DNA from: Aurantiochytrium sp. KH105 | Lineage: Eukaryota > Sar > Bigyra > Thraustochytrida > Thraustochytriidae | Direction of reading: 5' to 3' | DNA: 64,000 nt | NCBI GenBank assembly: GCA_003116975.1 | Contig: BGKB01000021.1 | Location: 310,001 to 374,000, forward strand | In this document: positions 46,726 to 56,723 of the stretch, one piece after another | Layout: the number at the start of each line of letters is the position of its first letter | Position numbering within the stretch: the first letter of the stretch is position 1 | The notes under the pieces: model-generated | The model's input: the letters and a program-made list of their open reading frames with translations, nothing else | Databases searched by the model: none | Told to the model about the DNA's origin: nothing | Made by a program: the position numbers and the translations under genes

Positions 46726-49700
46726 TCACAGCGACTTACGATTATGCTGCCAGCCCATACGAGCGAGCAGCCCGCGCTTCTTTTTGCTTCGCGAGCTGGC
46801 CGAGGTCGTGTCAGCCGAGGGTGACGCCAAGTCACCGCTCGAGCTTGTCAACGACCGGCCTGTATTTTCATTGGCGCAAGATCTCCCGAAATTCCCTTCA
46901 TCATGATCCCTCGCATGCACATTTCCAGGATTGTCGCTTGCATACGCGCTTTCATCTGTCTCATCCGGAAACCCGGCAGTGACACGGATGCCTTCGTCGT
47001 CAGCCCATTCACGGACGCTTCGATCTTCTTGGGATGGCGAGGACCGTGGCGGCGCCGTTGACGGTCGACCCACAAGATGCGGATGGGAAGTCGATAAAGG
47101 AGAATGGCGACCGTTTCGTGACGTCGCAATATCCGAGGTCTTGCTTTTCTCATACTCATTCCCCGTCGTCAGAGAGGTTCGCGTCGCGGCATCCATCGAA
47201 GAAGCGGCTCGAGGGAGTTCAGCTTCGTCAAGTTCGACCTGTCGGGCCGACATGACGTATGCGAGGGAAGGAAGAAGCTCCGAGAATTCGCTGGGAAGAT
47301 CAGACCCATCATCGTCCTCGTCCTCGTCGTCCTCGTCATTCAGGTCAAGGTCGAGGTGGCTAAGGGAGTCCTCGACGATATCGTCATCCTCTTCTTCATT
47401 GTTGTTGTCGCTGGTATCGTCGAACTCTGTATCTGTCGATGCAGCACGACGCGCCATGGTGCTAGTGCCCACTGAGGCGGATGCAGCGGCGATGGGTCCG
47501 GCCTTGAAGTCAACATGTGCACCTGCACCTGTACTTGCACCTGCACCTGCACCCGCGCCCGAGCCCGTGCCAGCATCTGCATTTGCACTTGCTCTTGCGT
47601 CAATTTCTGATTTGGCGGACTCGAGATTGTAACGCAGAACAACACTTTCACTCTCTGCACTTTGCCCGTTGCGCGCAGCAGACCCACCTTCACTTGCCTG
47701 ACGAGGCGGGAGCAACGCAAGAAAATTCAGAGACTGGCCTCGCTGCTGCTGCTGCTGCTGCTGCTGCGCCCCCGAGCTAGAAGGAATGTTTGCGCTTGCC
47801 CGCCGCTTCGAGCCCGCTTCGGTCTTGAACTGACTTGCGCTCACGCGTGAACTTGGCGTCAAGTTGAGTGAGGCCGATCGATCTGACCGCAGGCCGAGCT
47901 GCGTCAAAGTTGCCATCGGGCCTTCTGATGTTCGCCGCAGCTGATATTTGAACGAAGTCGAGGGTCTCCGCGAGACCTTGCGCCGGAGCGTGGTAGCGCC
48001 ATGAAAGGACCCCGAGTTTGACGTCTTGATTGCAGGGTCTTCGTTGAGGTCATCCATGCTCTCACTGCGAGGGAGATACCCTTCAGAGTGGGAATGAGAA
48101 GATCGCGTGGCGTGGCCATCCTCGTGGGATCCGTTGGCACGGGGAGAAGAATCCGCGAGGTCCATTTTGTCCATGTCAAGTACGCGGTGAGACTTCTCTT
48201 CGACATGGGAATCTGCAGTGCCATTAGCCCCCGCCACGCTGTGCACGGCTGCTCTCGATTTCTCCTCGCCACCACAACTCGTTGCAACCCCGTCGTGGTG
48301 ACTTCCTTTTGCAGAAAAACTACCCTTTTTCACAAGCTTGCCATTTCCATTTTCGACTCCATTTCTCGTCTCTTCATCTGCCTTTGCGTCTGATGCCTCG
48401 TCGTCATCTTCATCATCTGCCTCATCGTAGCAATGCTTGTGATCTTTTTCTTCATGCTCATCCGCTGAAAGTTTGGAAGTAAAGTCCGTCCACGCAGTCT
48501 GCTGGCCGAGGTTGCCCATAACCTCTGGCAAGTGATGCGAGCGAAGCTGAGCAATACGAGACGAAGGGAATGAACGAAACACGATCGAGTCGTAGGCAAT
48601 TTTGAGGACGCGCTCTGCCGTGAGCTGAGACTTACGATCAATATTATCGGCGAGAGAAATACAAGCATAGACATCCTGGAAACTATCGCAGGCGAGAATG
48701 TCCTTTTGCAAAATCATGAGGATGGCAATGCCTGCGCGAAAAAGTGCTTTGACCCCCTCGTGCAAAAAGCAGTCCCATATGCGTAAAGTCGTCTCTAGTG
48801 GGAGAGAATTGACAAACAAACACAGAAACCACTGATATGTGACAAATTCGAGCGGAAACTCAAAGGATTCGAGATGGGCATAGAGCTTGGGAAGTTTCTG
48901 TTTGACCAAGGACTCGAAAACTCGCTGGTCAACGTGCATGCCGGTCATTTGTTTTGTGTAGTGTCCCGGCACAAGGTCTTCGACAATGCTTGCGAGCACC
49001 CAAAAGGCGAGATTCTCGTCCATGTGCAAAAGTAAAACGGCCACGAGAAAATTCATACTTTGACAGTATCCAATGGCTTCGTTTCGCAAAGAATATGCAA
49101 GGAGCACTCGCCGCATCCGCGTTATGCCCTCCTCGTTCTCAAAGTGATAGTTTGTGGGAAAAGTGCGATGCAGATCACGCTCAATAATCTCGCCCATCTC
49201 TGGCGCCTCTCCTGACGTGGCACAGGCAACGAGATACTCGTACTGCTCGGTGGGTCCGCTGTCTCGTTGCTTTTCGAGGGCACCCGAGCACATGAGCCAC
49301 ACCTCCCTTCGCAAGCGAGGGGGGATACCATAATGGCGAATGGCTGAAGTCACGTGACGAATCTGCGATGCAGAGGCCGACTCGGCAGCTGCAGCGGCGG
49401 CTTGGAGCTGCGCATGCGATTGGCCCGGGCCCTGCGGTAATACTGGGCCGCGGCCGTTGATAGAATGCGCTTCACCGTGGCTCGCCATGCTATCAGAGCG
49501 AGCGGCCCGCGTTTCGTCGCTCCCATCATCACGGTCGTGACGTCGCTTGCGAATTCGAAGCTTGCGCACTACTGATTCGACATGATGACCAAAGGAAGAA
49601 CGAGACTTGGCACCCGCGCCACCACTGCTGCGTCTTGGGCTGTCCTTGTCCAAGTCGCCGCCAACACCGCCATTGCTGCTGTCTTGCGATTGCTGAGACG

Positions 49701-50880
49701 CGGATCCGAGCGAGAATTGTTTTCGATGCGATGAACCCCCTGCTCTGGGCGAATAAAATGCCTCAGGAGGGGCTGCTGATGAGCCTTGGGGCGAGTGATG
49801 CGATGGCAATGGCGAAGATATCTTCAAGAGGTATCTGTCGGCACTGTCATCGAGCTGTTCCATGGCATAATACTTGCGCCATCGCTCGAGTGCGCCGCCA
49901 GGAATGTTGCTCAGCGAACCCCCAAAATCGTCAATTACCGCGGACCATACGCGACGCTGGCGACGTTTAAGAGCCTCTCTACTGAGCATCCGCTTCTTGG
50001 TGTCATGTGGAACGGACGCGTGGGCCGCGCGGGAGTCGGGAGGAGGACAGAGGTATTCTGGTTCGTTATCCTCCACTTTGAAACCATATTCGTCACGTAG
50101 TTCGCCATTATCGTCACGAAAATAAGAGTGCTGGACGCTCTCGTCTTTTCGACGTCGATGCCGTTTCTTTTTGCGCGCGGCTCCGTTGCTGCGCCTCGAT
50201 AGTTTCCATCTCATTGAAAAAGGATTGCCAGAGTCAGTGTCTGCGCTGCCGTCATTGCCTTGAACAACACTTCGCGCGTCATCCGAAGCCTCGGAGCTGT
50301 TCGCCATGCCCGTTTCGTCTTCGGACGCGAGGTAGACCTCGGTAAAGTCGGTCGACTCGAGCTTGGCAAGGCCTCGCTGCGTGAGATCGAGGTCATTCAC
50401 AACGCGAGGTTCGCTGGCCACTCTTCGAATTCGTGAGCCGACCGGTGACCCGGGGCTCGATGCGCCGCCGTCCTCGTCGCTGAGCCCGAGATTGGCAGCG
50501 TTGGCGAAGGGCGTGAACACGGAGCTTCTCCGAATGATGCCCGAGTCCGCGGTCCTGGACCTGACGTGTGCAATTTTCCGCCTGCGCGTCTTGGCGCTCT
50601 GCGTAAGTTTCTGCGCCCGCGCGGCGTCTGGGTCCGCATTTGCGTCAGCGTCTGCGTCTGCATCTGCGCTCGCGCTCGCGGTCGGCGGCTGCGCGACGAG
50701 GTCTGCAGCCGCAGCAGCAGCGGCCGCGGCGGCGGCGGCGGCGGCAACGGGCTCGCCGTGGTCGGCGTCGCCGGCGCCCCGAGATCGCCTCCTGCGCCCG
50801 CTCTTGCGCCTCGCCGCGGCCTTGGTCTTGCTGCCGCCGTCCCCGCCGCGCTCCTTGTCGCCGGCTCCCGCGCGCTCCAT
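46726..50880 (-). CDS. TBC-domain Rab GTPase-activating protein with long disordered flanks
   Basis: A 1,384-residue single-exon protein from ATG 50880; the 78 codons beyond lack an in-frame ATG and translate upstream repeats. The TBC domain is at about 513-790. Both catalytic fingers are present: the arginine finger IERDLHRTFP near 565 and the glutamine finger YCQSMN near 606. It therefore should accelerate GTP hydrolysis on a Rab-family GTPase. The rest of the domain is typical (VPGHYTKQM, YQWFLCLFVNSLP, IWDCFLHEG). The ~500-residue N-terminus and ~590-residue C-terminus are disordered: poly-Ala at about 45-60, alternating Ala-Asp repeats, acidic runs, Ser-rich stretches, a poly-Gln run (Q7) and Gly/Ala-rich repeats. 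Rab target unknown. It diverges from the DUF4504 gene. Confidence 0.9.
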   Translation of the reverse strand: MERAGAGDKERGGDGGSKTKAAARRKSGRRRRSRGAGDADHGEPVAAAAAAAAAAAAAADLVAQPPTASASADADADADANADPDAARAQKLTQSAKTRRRKIAHVRSRTADSGIIRRSSVFTPFANAANLGLSDEDGGASSPGSPVGSRIRRVASEPRVVNDLDLTQRGLAKLESTDFTEVYLASEDETGMANSSEASDDARSVVQGNDGSADTDSGNPFSMRWKLSRRSNGAARKKKRHRRRKDESVQHSYFRDDNGELRDEYGFKVEDNEPEYLCPPPDSRAAHASVPHDTKKRMLSREALKRRQRRVWSAVIDDFGGSLSNIPGGALERWRKYYAMEQLDDSADRYLLKISSPLPSHHSPQGSSAAPPEAFYSPRAGGSSHRKQFSLGSASQQSQDSSNGGVGGDLDKDSPRRSSGGAGAKSRSSFGHHVESVVRKLRIRKRRHDRDDGSDETRAARSDSMASHGEAHSINGRGPVLPQGPGQSHAQLQAAAAAAESASASQIRHVTSAIRHYGIPPRLRREVWLMCSGALEKQRDSGPTEQYEYLVACATSGEAPEMGEIIERDLHRTFPTNYHFENEEGITRMRRVLLAYSLRNEAIGYCQSMNFLVAVLLLHMDENLAFWVLASIVEDLVPGHYTKQMTGMHVDQRVFESLVKQKLPKLYAHLESFEFPLEFVTYQWFLCLFVNSLPLETTLRIWDCFLHEGVKALFRAGIAILMILQKDILACDSFQDVYACISLADNIDRKSQLTAERVLKIAYDSIVFRSFPSSRIAQLRSHHLPEVMGNLGQQTAWTDFTSKLSADEHEEKDHKHCYDEADDEDDDEASDAKADEETRNGVENGNGKLVKKGSFSAKGSHHDGVATSCGGEEKSRAAVHSVAGANGTADSHVEEKSHRVLDMDKMDLADSSPRANGSHEDGHATRSSHSHSEGYLPRSESMDDLNEDPAIKTSNSGSFHGATTLRRKVSRRPSTSFKYQLRRTSEGPMATLTQLGLRSDRSASLNLTPSSRVSASQFKTEAGSKRRASANIPSSSGAQQQQQQQQRGQSLNFLALLPPRQASEGGSAARNGQSAESESVVLRYNLESAKSEIDARASANADAGTGSGAGAGAGASTGAGAHVDFKAGPIAAASASVGTSTMARRAASTDTEFDDTSDNNNEEEDDDIVEDSLSHLDLDLNDEDDEDEDDDGSDLPSEFSELLPSLAYVMSARQVELDEAELPRAASSMDAATRTSLTTGNEYEKSKTSDIATSRNGRHSPLSTSHPHLVGRPSTAPPRSSPSQEDRSVREWADDEGIRVTAGFPDETDESAYASDNPGNVHARDHDEGNFGRSCANENTGRSLTSSSGDLASPSADTTSASSRSKKKRGLLARMGWQHNRKSL

Positions 50881-50918
50881 GGCGCCGCGCGCCGCGCCGC
50901 AGCGAGCGTCGGGCGTCG

Positions 50919-50956
50919 GGATGGATGCTTGGATGGATGGAATGGATGGATGGATG
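50919..50956. repeat. GGAT tetranucleotide microsatellite
   Basis: Imperfect run of GGAT units just upstream of the TBC gene start. Confidence 0.8.
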
Positions 50957-51040
50957 AAAACCTGAAAACTGGAGGGATGGAAACCTGGATGAACGAACGC
51001 AAAGGCGGAGGCTCCGGGCCAAGCGAGCGGCCCGCCGCGC

Positions 51041-51086
51041 CACGCCACGCAACGCAACGCCACGCAACGCAACGCCACGCAACGCA
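51041..51086. repeat. 15-bp tandem repeat (ACGCAACGCAACGCC)
   Basis: About three copies of a 15-bp unit built from CGCAA/CGCCA pentamers, in the shared promoter region. Confidence 0.75.
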
Positions 51087-51356
51087 CGCGCCGCGCCGCG
51101 CCGCGTCCTCGCAAGACTGCCTGCCCGCCCTCTCTCTCTCCCTCCCTCTCTCACCGCGCACGGGCGGCCGTTCTGGGCGCGCCTTTTGAGCCCGTGGCGG
51201 GCACAAAAGAGGCCCGGTGCAGAAGGGCCACCGCGCCAGGGCGCACACCGGTGTCCCCGGGGAGTCCCCGGAGGGACCCTCGCTGACGAGGAGGCAGGGG
51301 ATGGATGAACAGACCAGAGCAGAGCAGAGCAGAGCGCGAGAGGCGCGGGCCGGTCG

Positions 51357-52493
51357 ATGGGCGACGCACTGCTGGCGCTGGCGTGGGCGACGCCCGAGGC
51401 GGAGGAATGTCTCGACGAGAGGGAGAAGGTATGCATGGCGTGGGGAAGAGCTGACCCTGATTGGCTGTGACTGACTGACTGATGGCCGAACTGATTGTTG
51501 ACATTGACGACCACGACGACGACCACGACGATAACGTTGACGCGGGGAGCAGGCGGCACTTGCTGTGGTTTTGGGCGCGAGCAAGCGCAGCTCTCTCAAG
51601 CTTGAGATCGCCACAGTATACAGAGACGGCGGCAAAAAGCTTGTACGAGACCATCTCGGGCAGAATCGAGCGCAAAAGGAAAGCGCGAGCAAGATTGAAG
51701 AGGTGGGCGCGGCACTGCTCCAATGTGTCAGCGCCACGCGTACCGCCATTCTTGTGGATGCAAATTTTCCAATCGCTGTACGTGCGGAGGTGTGGTCTTG
51801 GCTTTGCTCTCTTTCTTCCATTTTGAATGAGACTAACCGTATCATGCACGGACACAGGTTTTGCGTGACCCCAATCTGCTCGTCAAGATGCTTGCTAGCA
51901 TCAAGGCATCCAAATTCTGCTCCGTTGTGCAGCTCGTAGACGAAGACTCCATTTTCTTGATCAATAAGGATCGCCTTCGCGCTCGCCTCTGGGCTCGTGA
52001 CGCTCCTGTTTTTGTCGAGCTGCACTCTGAACGCGGCGCTGCTCTTACTGATCGTGTTCCTGATCTCCTCTTTCAGCGCCTCGACAGACTGTTTGCTAGC
52101 CTCTGCACAAGCTCGCACGGAGATCTCGTGCGCGTGGATCTTGGGACGGGCGATGATCCGCTTCAGCTCGTGGCCCTCGCAGGGTGGCTGCTCGAATACC
52201 CGATATCATATTCGCTGCCAGCTCAGTCCACGAGTGCATGGTCGTGCCCTCAGCAGCAGGCTCTCGAGGTATGGAATGTCATATGCAGCCCTCTCTTGGA
52301 GTGCGCGCCTGTTTTCTCCTTTTCTCTCCCGAGCTCACTGGTGTCCGAACATCCGTTCTTGCGGCTACTTGCCCGACGTGCCTGCCTTAGCTTTTGCGCG
52401 AGACTCGGACGCTCCTCTTTGTGTCCGTCTCACCTCCGCGCCGCGCTCTCCGTCCAGGGCCCCGTGCACGCGTCGCACGCCACGATCTTCTAA
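51357..52493 (+). CDS. C1orf74-like (UPF0739/DUF4504) protein, three exons
   Basis: Built from sequence signals. Exon 1 is 51357-51428 (ATG, 24 codons, GTATGC donor), exon 2 51553-51777 (GTACGT donor), exon 3 51858-52493 (TAA). Introns are 124 and 80 bp and all junctions are phase 0. The 310-residue product opens MGDALLALAWATPEAEE and carries ILVDANFPIAV near 90-100, LLVKMLASIKASKF, and, near 240-275, LLEYPISYSLP and VFSFSLPSSLVSE. These last blocks resemble the LLGYPVPYTF and FSFSVPESL segments that I recall from human C1orf74; the match is from memory. The family has no known function. A minus-strand frame overlaps the exons but lacks such similarity. Exon 3 could also splice at 52270 (GTATGG), but that would remove the conserved C-terminus. 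Confidence 0.72.
51429..51552 (+). other. Intron 1 of the DUF4504 gene
   Basis: GTATGC donor, GAGCAG acceptor, 124 bp, phase 0. It explains why exon 2 has no in-frame ATG and an in-frame stop just upstream. Confidence 0.7.
51778..51857 (+). other. Intron 2 of the DUF4504 gene
   Basis: GTACGT donor, ACACAG acceptor, 80 bp, phase 0; the shortest intron in the window. Confidence 0.78.
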
Positions 52494-52589
52494 TAATCGA
52501 TTCCAAAGAGGGAGTTCCCCTTTTTCCAAAACGGTGTGTACTACTACCACCCGAAACCGTCTGCGTTATCGAGCACGCTCTCGCGACTT

Positions 52590-52614
52590 GCTCGCTCGCT
52601 CGCTCGCTCGCTCG
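52590..52614. repeat. CGCT tetranucleotide run
   Basis: About six GCTC units in the 5' flank of the kinesin gene. Confidence 0.85.
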
Positions 52615-52789
52615 TGCAAACGACGCGGGCGCAGGCAAACAAGAATCGTATTGCGACGGCGGAGCGACGGCGCGCGTCCAAGGCGGACGTGGAAGGAGGA
52701 CCCTAGCCTCGAGGGGGGCGCGGCGGGAGCGGCAGCGTCTGAGCTCGGGGCATCGATCGGGACGGCGCCCGGCCGGGCGGGTCCTCTCC

Positions 52790-55700
52790 ATGGAGCGCGT
52801 CAAGGTCTGCGTCAGAGTGCGCCCGGTGCGCGAAGAGGATGTTGCGTGGCACGTCGGAAACCAAGGACGCGCTCTTGTGGAGCCTGGGAGCAGAGAGGAC
52901 AAGACCTGGACATTTGACCATGTTTTCGACGAGTCGAGCACAAATGTTGACGTTTTTCAAGACACGGTCGCTGATCTGGTCCCGCGCGTGCTCGAAGGTT
53001 ATCACGGAACTGCACTCGTGTACGGCCAGACGAGCAGCGGAAAGACGTACACGATGTTTGGCGGTGATGGCAAAGACGCCGAAATTGGCGCTGTACAGCT
53101 TGGCCTTGAGGCACTCTTTGCCGCAATTGCGCAGCGCCGCAATTCACACGCCTTTTCGGTGGAGCTGAGCTACGTAGAGGTATACAACGAAGTGATTGGC
53201 GACCTTTTGGCGCCAAGCAGTGGCGAGGACGTTGGCGGGAACTTTCGCACTCCACCCCGTCGCACCGGCCCGAAACGCACACCCAATTCGTTCCAGACCC
53301 CGCCCTCGCAGCGTGGTACCCCTCGCACACAGGGTGCCGTCTCTGTGCGGGATGATCTCAAAGGCGGCGTCACGTTGTCGGCCCTGCGCAAGCCCGCAGG
53401 GTCGGTCGCAGAGGCCATGAGCATCCTGCAAGAGGGCGCCAGCAAGCGTCACGTAAGCTCAACGGGGATGAACGAGCGGTCGAGTCGCGCGCACACCATT
53501 CTCATGGTTCACGTGTCAAGCGTATCGCTCACCGACAGCTCGAAATTATCTGCACAGCTTAACTTTGTCGATCTCGCAGGCAGCGAGAGCATGCGAACGA
53601 GCAATGCAAAGGGCTCGCAGATTGCAGAGGCCAAAAACATTAATCAAAGTTTGCTGGCCCTTGCGCTTGCCATGGCCAATCTAGCGGAAGGCGCCAATGC
53701 TACTCCAGGCGGCAAAGGTGACGCATGTACGCCGCAGACGGCGTCGCGACATGTCAGCTTTCGCACATCAAAACTCACGCGCATCCTCAAGCCAGCGCTT
53801 TGCGGAGACTCCTTGGTATGCGTGATTTGCTGCATTACCCCAGCCTCGCGTTTCAAAGAGGAGTCGAAACGAACCTTGCAATTTGCGCGTACTGCTGCAC
53901 GCGTCCCCGTGCAAGCATCAAGGCACGAGTCTCAGGCCCCCGAGGCTACAATCGAGCAACTCAAGAGGAAAGTTGCTCTGTTGCGAGCGCAAAGCGCACC
54001 GACACTTGAGATGCGGGAAAAGGAGAACAGGGAACGTGAAGAGGAGCGAAGCCGCTTCCGGCGACTCTTGTTGCTTGCGCACAACCAGCAGTCGGGAGGG
54101 GGTGCAGACCCTGAAGACAAAAACTTGCTTCCTCTGCACCTCATCAGTCCGTCGTCAGCAACGCGCGGGTCCAAGCGCGGGTCTCTCAAGCATCGCCGCA
54201 TGAGCATTGCGGGTACACCGCCCATGCGGTCGCAGCGCGACCAATCTTCCTCTTCCGTGAGCACCCCTCCTATCGAGCAAATGTACACTCGTCAGCTCCA
54301 GCAAAAGGTTCAGTCTCTCAAAAGCACCGTCAATGCGAAAAGCGTGGCGCTTGTAAATGCGCAGCACGAACTTGAAGAGTGCCGGGACCTCCTCGACAGC
54401 CAATCAGAAGATCTAGCACGAGCACATGAAGAGGCGGATGCTCTTCGAGAGTCAAAGGAGGTCCTACAACACGAGCACGTGTCGAGACAAGCCGCGCTCG
54501 TCGCCGAAGTCGTGCGTCTCCGCCAGGACGTAGACAATCTCGCCTGCAAACTTACCGCAGCAGAAGCGCGCTGCACTGAGCAGGAAGAGCTTGTTGCGCG
54601 AGCGTCCGAAGTTGCCAGCGAGACCGAAGCTGGTCTCAAGGCCGATCTTGACGGGCTTCGCCAAGAGCTCGCAAACGCTAAAGAACAGCTTGGAAAAGCC
54701 CGCGCGCGGCTGCAGCAGCGGGAACGAGACGCAAACGACGTACAGGCAGTCATTGCCGGTCTTCGCAAAGCACAAGCGCATGTGGATGAAGAGTTGTCTG
54801 CGCTTCGCGAAGAACTTGATATTGTACGCGCGGAAAAACTTGCCGCCCAAGATGCCCAAGCATACCTTGAAGAACACAGCGAGGAACAGCAGGCCGAGGT
54901 CGCAGATCTTGGCTTGCAGCTCCGCAAGACGCATGAAACGCTCTCGCAGCGCGACCTTGAGCTTGCCAAGATGCACGAAGCTGCCGGCACGCTCAATGCC
55001 GCCCGAGCTTTAGCTCAAGAGGAAGCGGCGGATCTTCGCAAGTCTCTTGCTCGTGCTCTTGCCGACAGAACTACCTCGGAAGCATGTCTCGAGGCAAGAG
55101 TCGCGCAGCTTGAGCAGATGGCCAAGGACCACGAAGCCCAGCTCGAAGAGGCATACACGTTTCTCGCGCAACGCGATCGAGAACTCGAAGCCTCTCGCTC
55201 GACTGTCTGGGCCATGAGAATGGATCGCGAAGAGTCTGATAATGCCATTGCACGGGCTCACGCGGACATCGAGCAAGCGCGCATTGTTGGCATTGAAAGA
55301 GAGACATTTCTGCAAAAGAAGTGTGCATCTCTGCAGAGAGAGATTGAATACTTCAACACGGAGCTCGAAAAGGCCTACACGGTTCTTGCGCATCGTGACA
55401 GACAGCTCGAAGGCTCTCGCGAACAAGTTTATAATCTCAAAATTGATCGTCGTGCCTTGCAGGAGGACGTCATTCAAGCTCGCGATGCACTTGCGTCTGT
55501 TCGCGGAGAAGCATCTGCGTTGACGAATTCTTACGCGAGCGAGCGCAATGCACTGCAGCTGGAATCAAATTCCTTTCGTGAGCAGCTTCAATCGACAAGC
55601 GCCAAACTTGCAGAATGCGAAGCGAAGACGTTGGTTCTTGAAGAGCAAACTGAGAAACTTCAAAGTGAAAAGACTGCCGCTGATGACCTCTCGCACGCAT

Positions 55701-56437
55701 CACAAACGGAGATTTGTGTTATGCAACAAAAGATGGCTCAAATGAAGGAGAACGCAAATGACGAAAATCGTCAGGCACAGGAAGTACTTGCAACACAGAA
55801 TGCAGAAATCACAAGCTTAAAGTCCTGCTTATCTGCTACCAAAGAGCGGCTTTACAGCTTTGAAAGGGAGCAGTCAAAGCGGGATACTGACATGCTGCGC
55901 ACTGAGGCGCAGCTTGCCGAAGCACAAGCTCAAGTGGACGAGCGAGCACAGGTCTTGTTAGAAAAGGAGACATCCTTGAACCACAAAGACGCGCAGCTGC
56001 AGAGAATCGCCACAGAATTACGGACAAAGCAGAGTCAGCTGCACGCCACAATCCAGTCTTTGCGTGCAAAGGAAGAAGAGCTCAAAGCAAGAGAGGACGA
56101 GCTCGAGGGCCGCGAAGCCGAGGTGCAGATCCGGTTGCAGAAGTTCGATACACACAGCGAGGCTTCGTTTCACACCTCCCGCGAAGAGGGCGACACTCCC
56201 TTTATGACGCCAATCTCGCAGTATGCTTCCTTCGTTTCGGCGACGAGCACGCCCATTCCTTTTTCAAGCTCGCTGCTGGACACTACGGAAAGTCCTGCGC
56301 TCTTACGCAAGCTAAATCAGAGTGCACATCAGCTTCGTCAGGTGCAACAGCTCGAGATTCTTGAGCGCGAGCTCGGGCTAAGTCCAATCTCGTCGTCCTT
56401 CCTCTTGTCATCGGATCTCGATTTAGAGCTCGAATAG
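52790..56437 (+). CDS. N-terminal-motor kinesin, probable kinesin-7 (CENP-E-like)
   Basis: A 1,215-residue single-exon protein. The frame is open from 52394, but ATG 52790 (MERVKVCVRVRP) is the first ATG in it and coincides with the motor start. Motor about 1-370: P-loop GQTSSGKT at 79-86, switch I NERSSRAH near 227-234, switch II DLAGSE near 260-265. Between the YVEVYNE element and VRDDLKGG, a ~35-residue insertion (about 145-182) is rich in Thr-Pro and Arg (RTGPKRTPNSF, SQRGTPRTQG). A long coiled coil spans about 410-1140, with two similar blocks ~80 residues apart (EEAYTFLAQRDRELEASR and EKAYTVLAHRDRQLEGSR). The tail is Ser-rich and ends acidic. Plus-end-directed transport or chromosome alignment is inferred; the motor class is uncertain. 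Confidence 0.92.
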   Translation: MERVKVCVRVRPVREEDVAWHVGNQGRALVEPGSREDKTWTFDHVFDESSTNVDVFQDTVADLVPRVLEGYHGTALVYGQTSSGKTYTMFGGDGKDAEIGAVQLGLEALFAAIAQRRNSHAFSVELSYVEVYNEVIGDLLAPSSGEDVGGNFRTPPRRTGPKRTPNSFQTPPSQRGTPRTQGAVSVRDDLKGGVTLSALRKPAGSVAEAMSILQEGASKRHVSSTGMNERSSRAHTILMVHVSSVSLTDSSKLSAQLNFVDLAGSESMRTSNAKGSQIAEAKNINQSLLALALAMANLAEGANATPGGKGDACTPQTASRHVSFRTSKLTRILKPALCGDSLVCVICCITPASRFKEESKRTLQFARTAARVPVQASRHESQAPEATIEQLKRKVALLRAQSAPTLEMREKENREREEERSRFRRLLLLAHNQQSGGGADPEDKNLLPLHLISPSSATRGSKRGSLKHRRMSIAGTPPMRSQRDQSSSSVSTPPIEQMYTRQLQQKVQSLKSTVNAKSVALVNAQHELEECRDLLDSQSEDLARAHEEADALRESKEVLQHEHVSRQAALVAEVVRLRQDVDNLACKLTAAEARCTEQEELVARASEVASETEAGLKADLDGLRQELANAKEQLGKARARLQQRERDANDVQAVIAGLRKAQAHVDEELSALREELDIVRAEKLAAQDAQAYLEEHSEEQQAEVADLGLQLRKTHETLSQRDLELAKMHEAAGTLNAARALAQEEAADLRKSLARALADRTTSEACLEARVAQLEQMAKDHEAQLEEAYTFLAQRDRELEASRSTVWAMRMDREESDNAIARAHADIEQARIVGIERETFLQKKCASLQREIEYFNTELEKAYTVLAHRDRQLEGSREQVYNLKIDRRALQEDVIQARDALASVRGEASALTNSYASERNALQLESNSFREQLQSTSAKLAECEAKTLVLEEQTEKLQSEKTAADDLSHASQTEICVMQQKMAQMKENANDENRQAQEVLATQNAEITSLKSCLSATKERLYSFEREQSKRDTDMLRTEAQLAEAQAQVDERAQVLLEKETSLNHKDAQLQRIATELRTKQSQLHATIQSLRAKEEELKAREDELEGREAEVQIRLQKFDTHSEASFHTSREEGDTPFMTPISQYASFVSATSTPIPFSSSLLDTTESPALLRKLNQSAHQLRQVQQLEILERELGLSPISSSFLLSSDLDLELE

Positions 56438-56723
56438 GCAACGACAGACTTGTGAAATCTTAACAAACAAGAAAACGGCAAAACTTCTTTTTCTTTTTCT
56501 TCTTTCTACATCTCTGTTGCTCCTCTTTCCTCTCCTACCCTTTCGCTTCTCTTTTTACTTTTCATTGCACCCGCTGATTGATTGTATAGGCCTAGGGATG
56601 AAGCAATATGAGGGACCTCGCGCTTGCTCTAAAACTTAGTTTACACATATGAGCAGGGAAATTAGACCAACCGGCATGATAGATTTGATGGCAGCAGCAG
56701 CCTCCATTTCTGTTTTTGAGGCT

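Larger units (their letters stand above)
50881..51356. other. Divergent TBC / DUF4504 promoter region with three tandem repeats
   Basis: 476 bp containing GGAT repeats (50919-50956), a repeated ACGCAACGCAACGCC unit (51041-51086), a CT tract (51127-51150) and AGAGC repeats (51316-51336). No gene; minus-strand frames here are repeat translations. Confidence 0.65.

Noticed and set aside
50397-52118. 573-residue minus-strand open frame over the TBC N-terminus and DUF4504 exons
   Set aside because: It lies in another frame opposite better supported genes, is low complexity, and has no recognisable domain.
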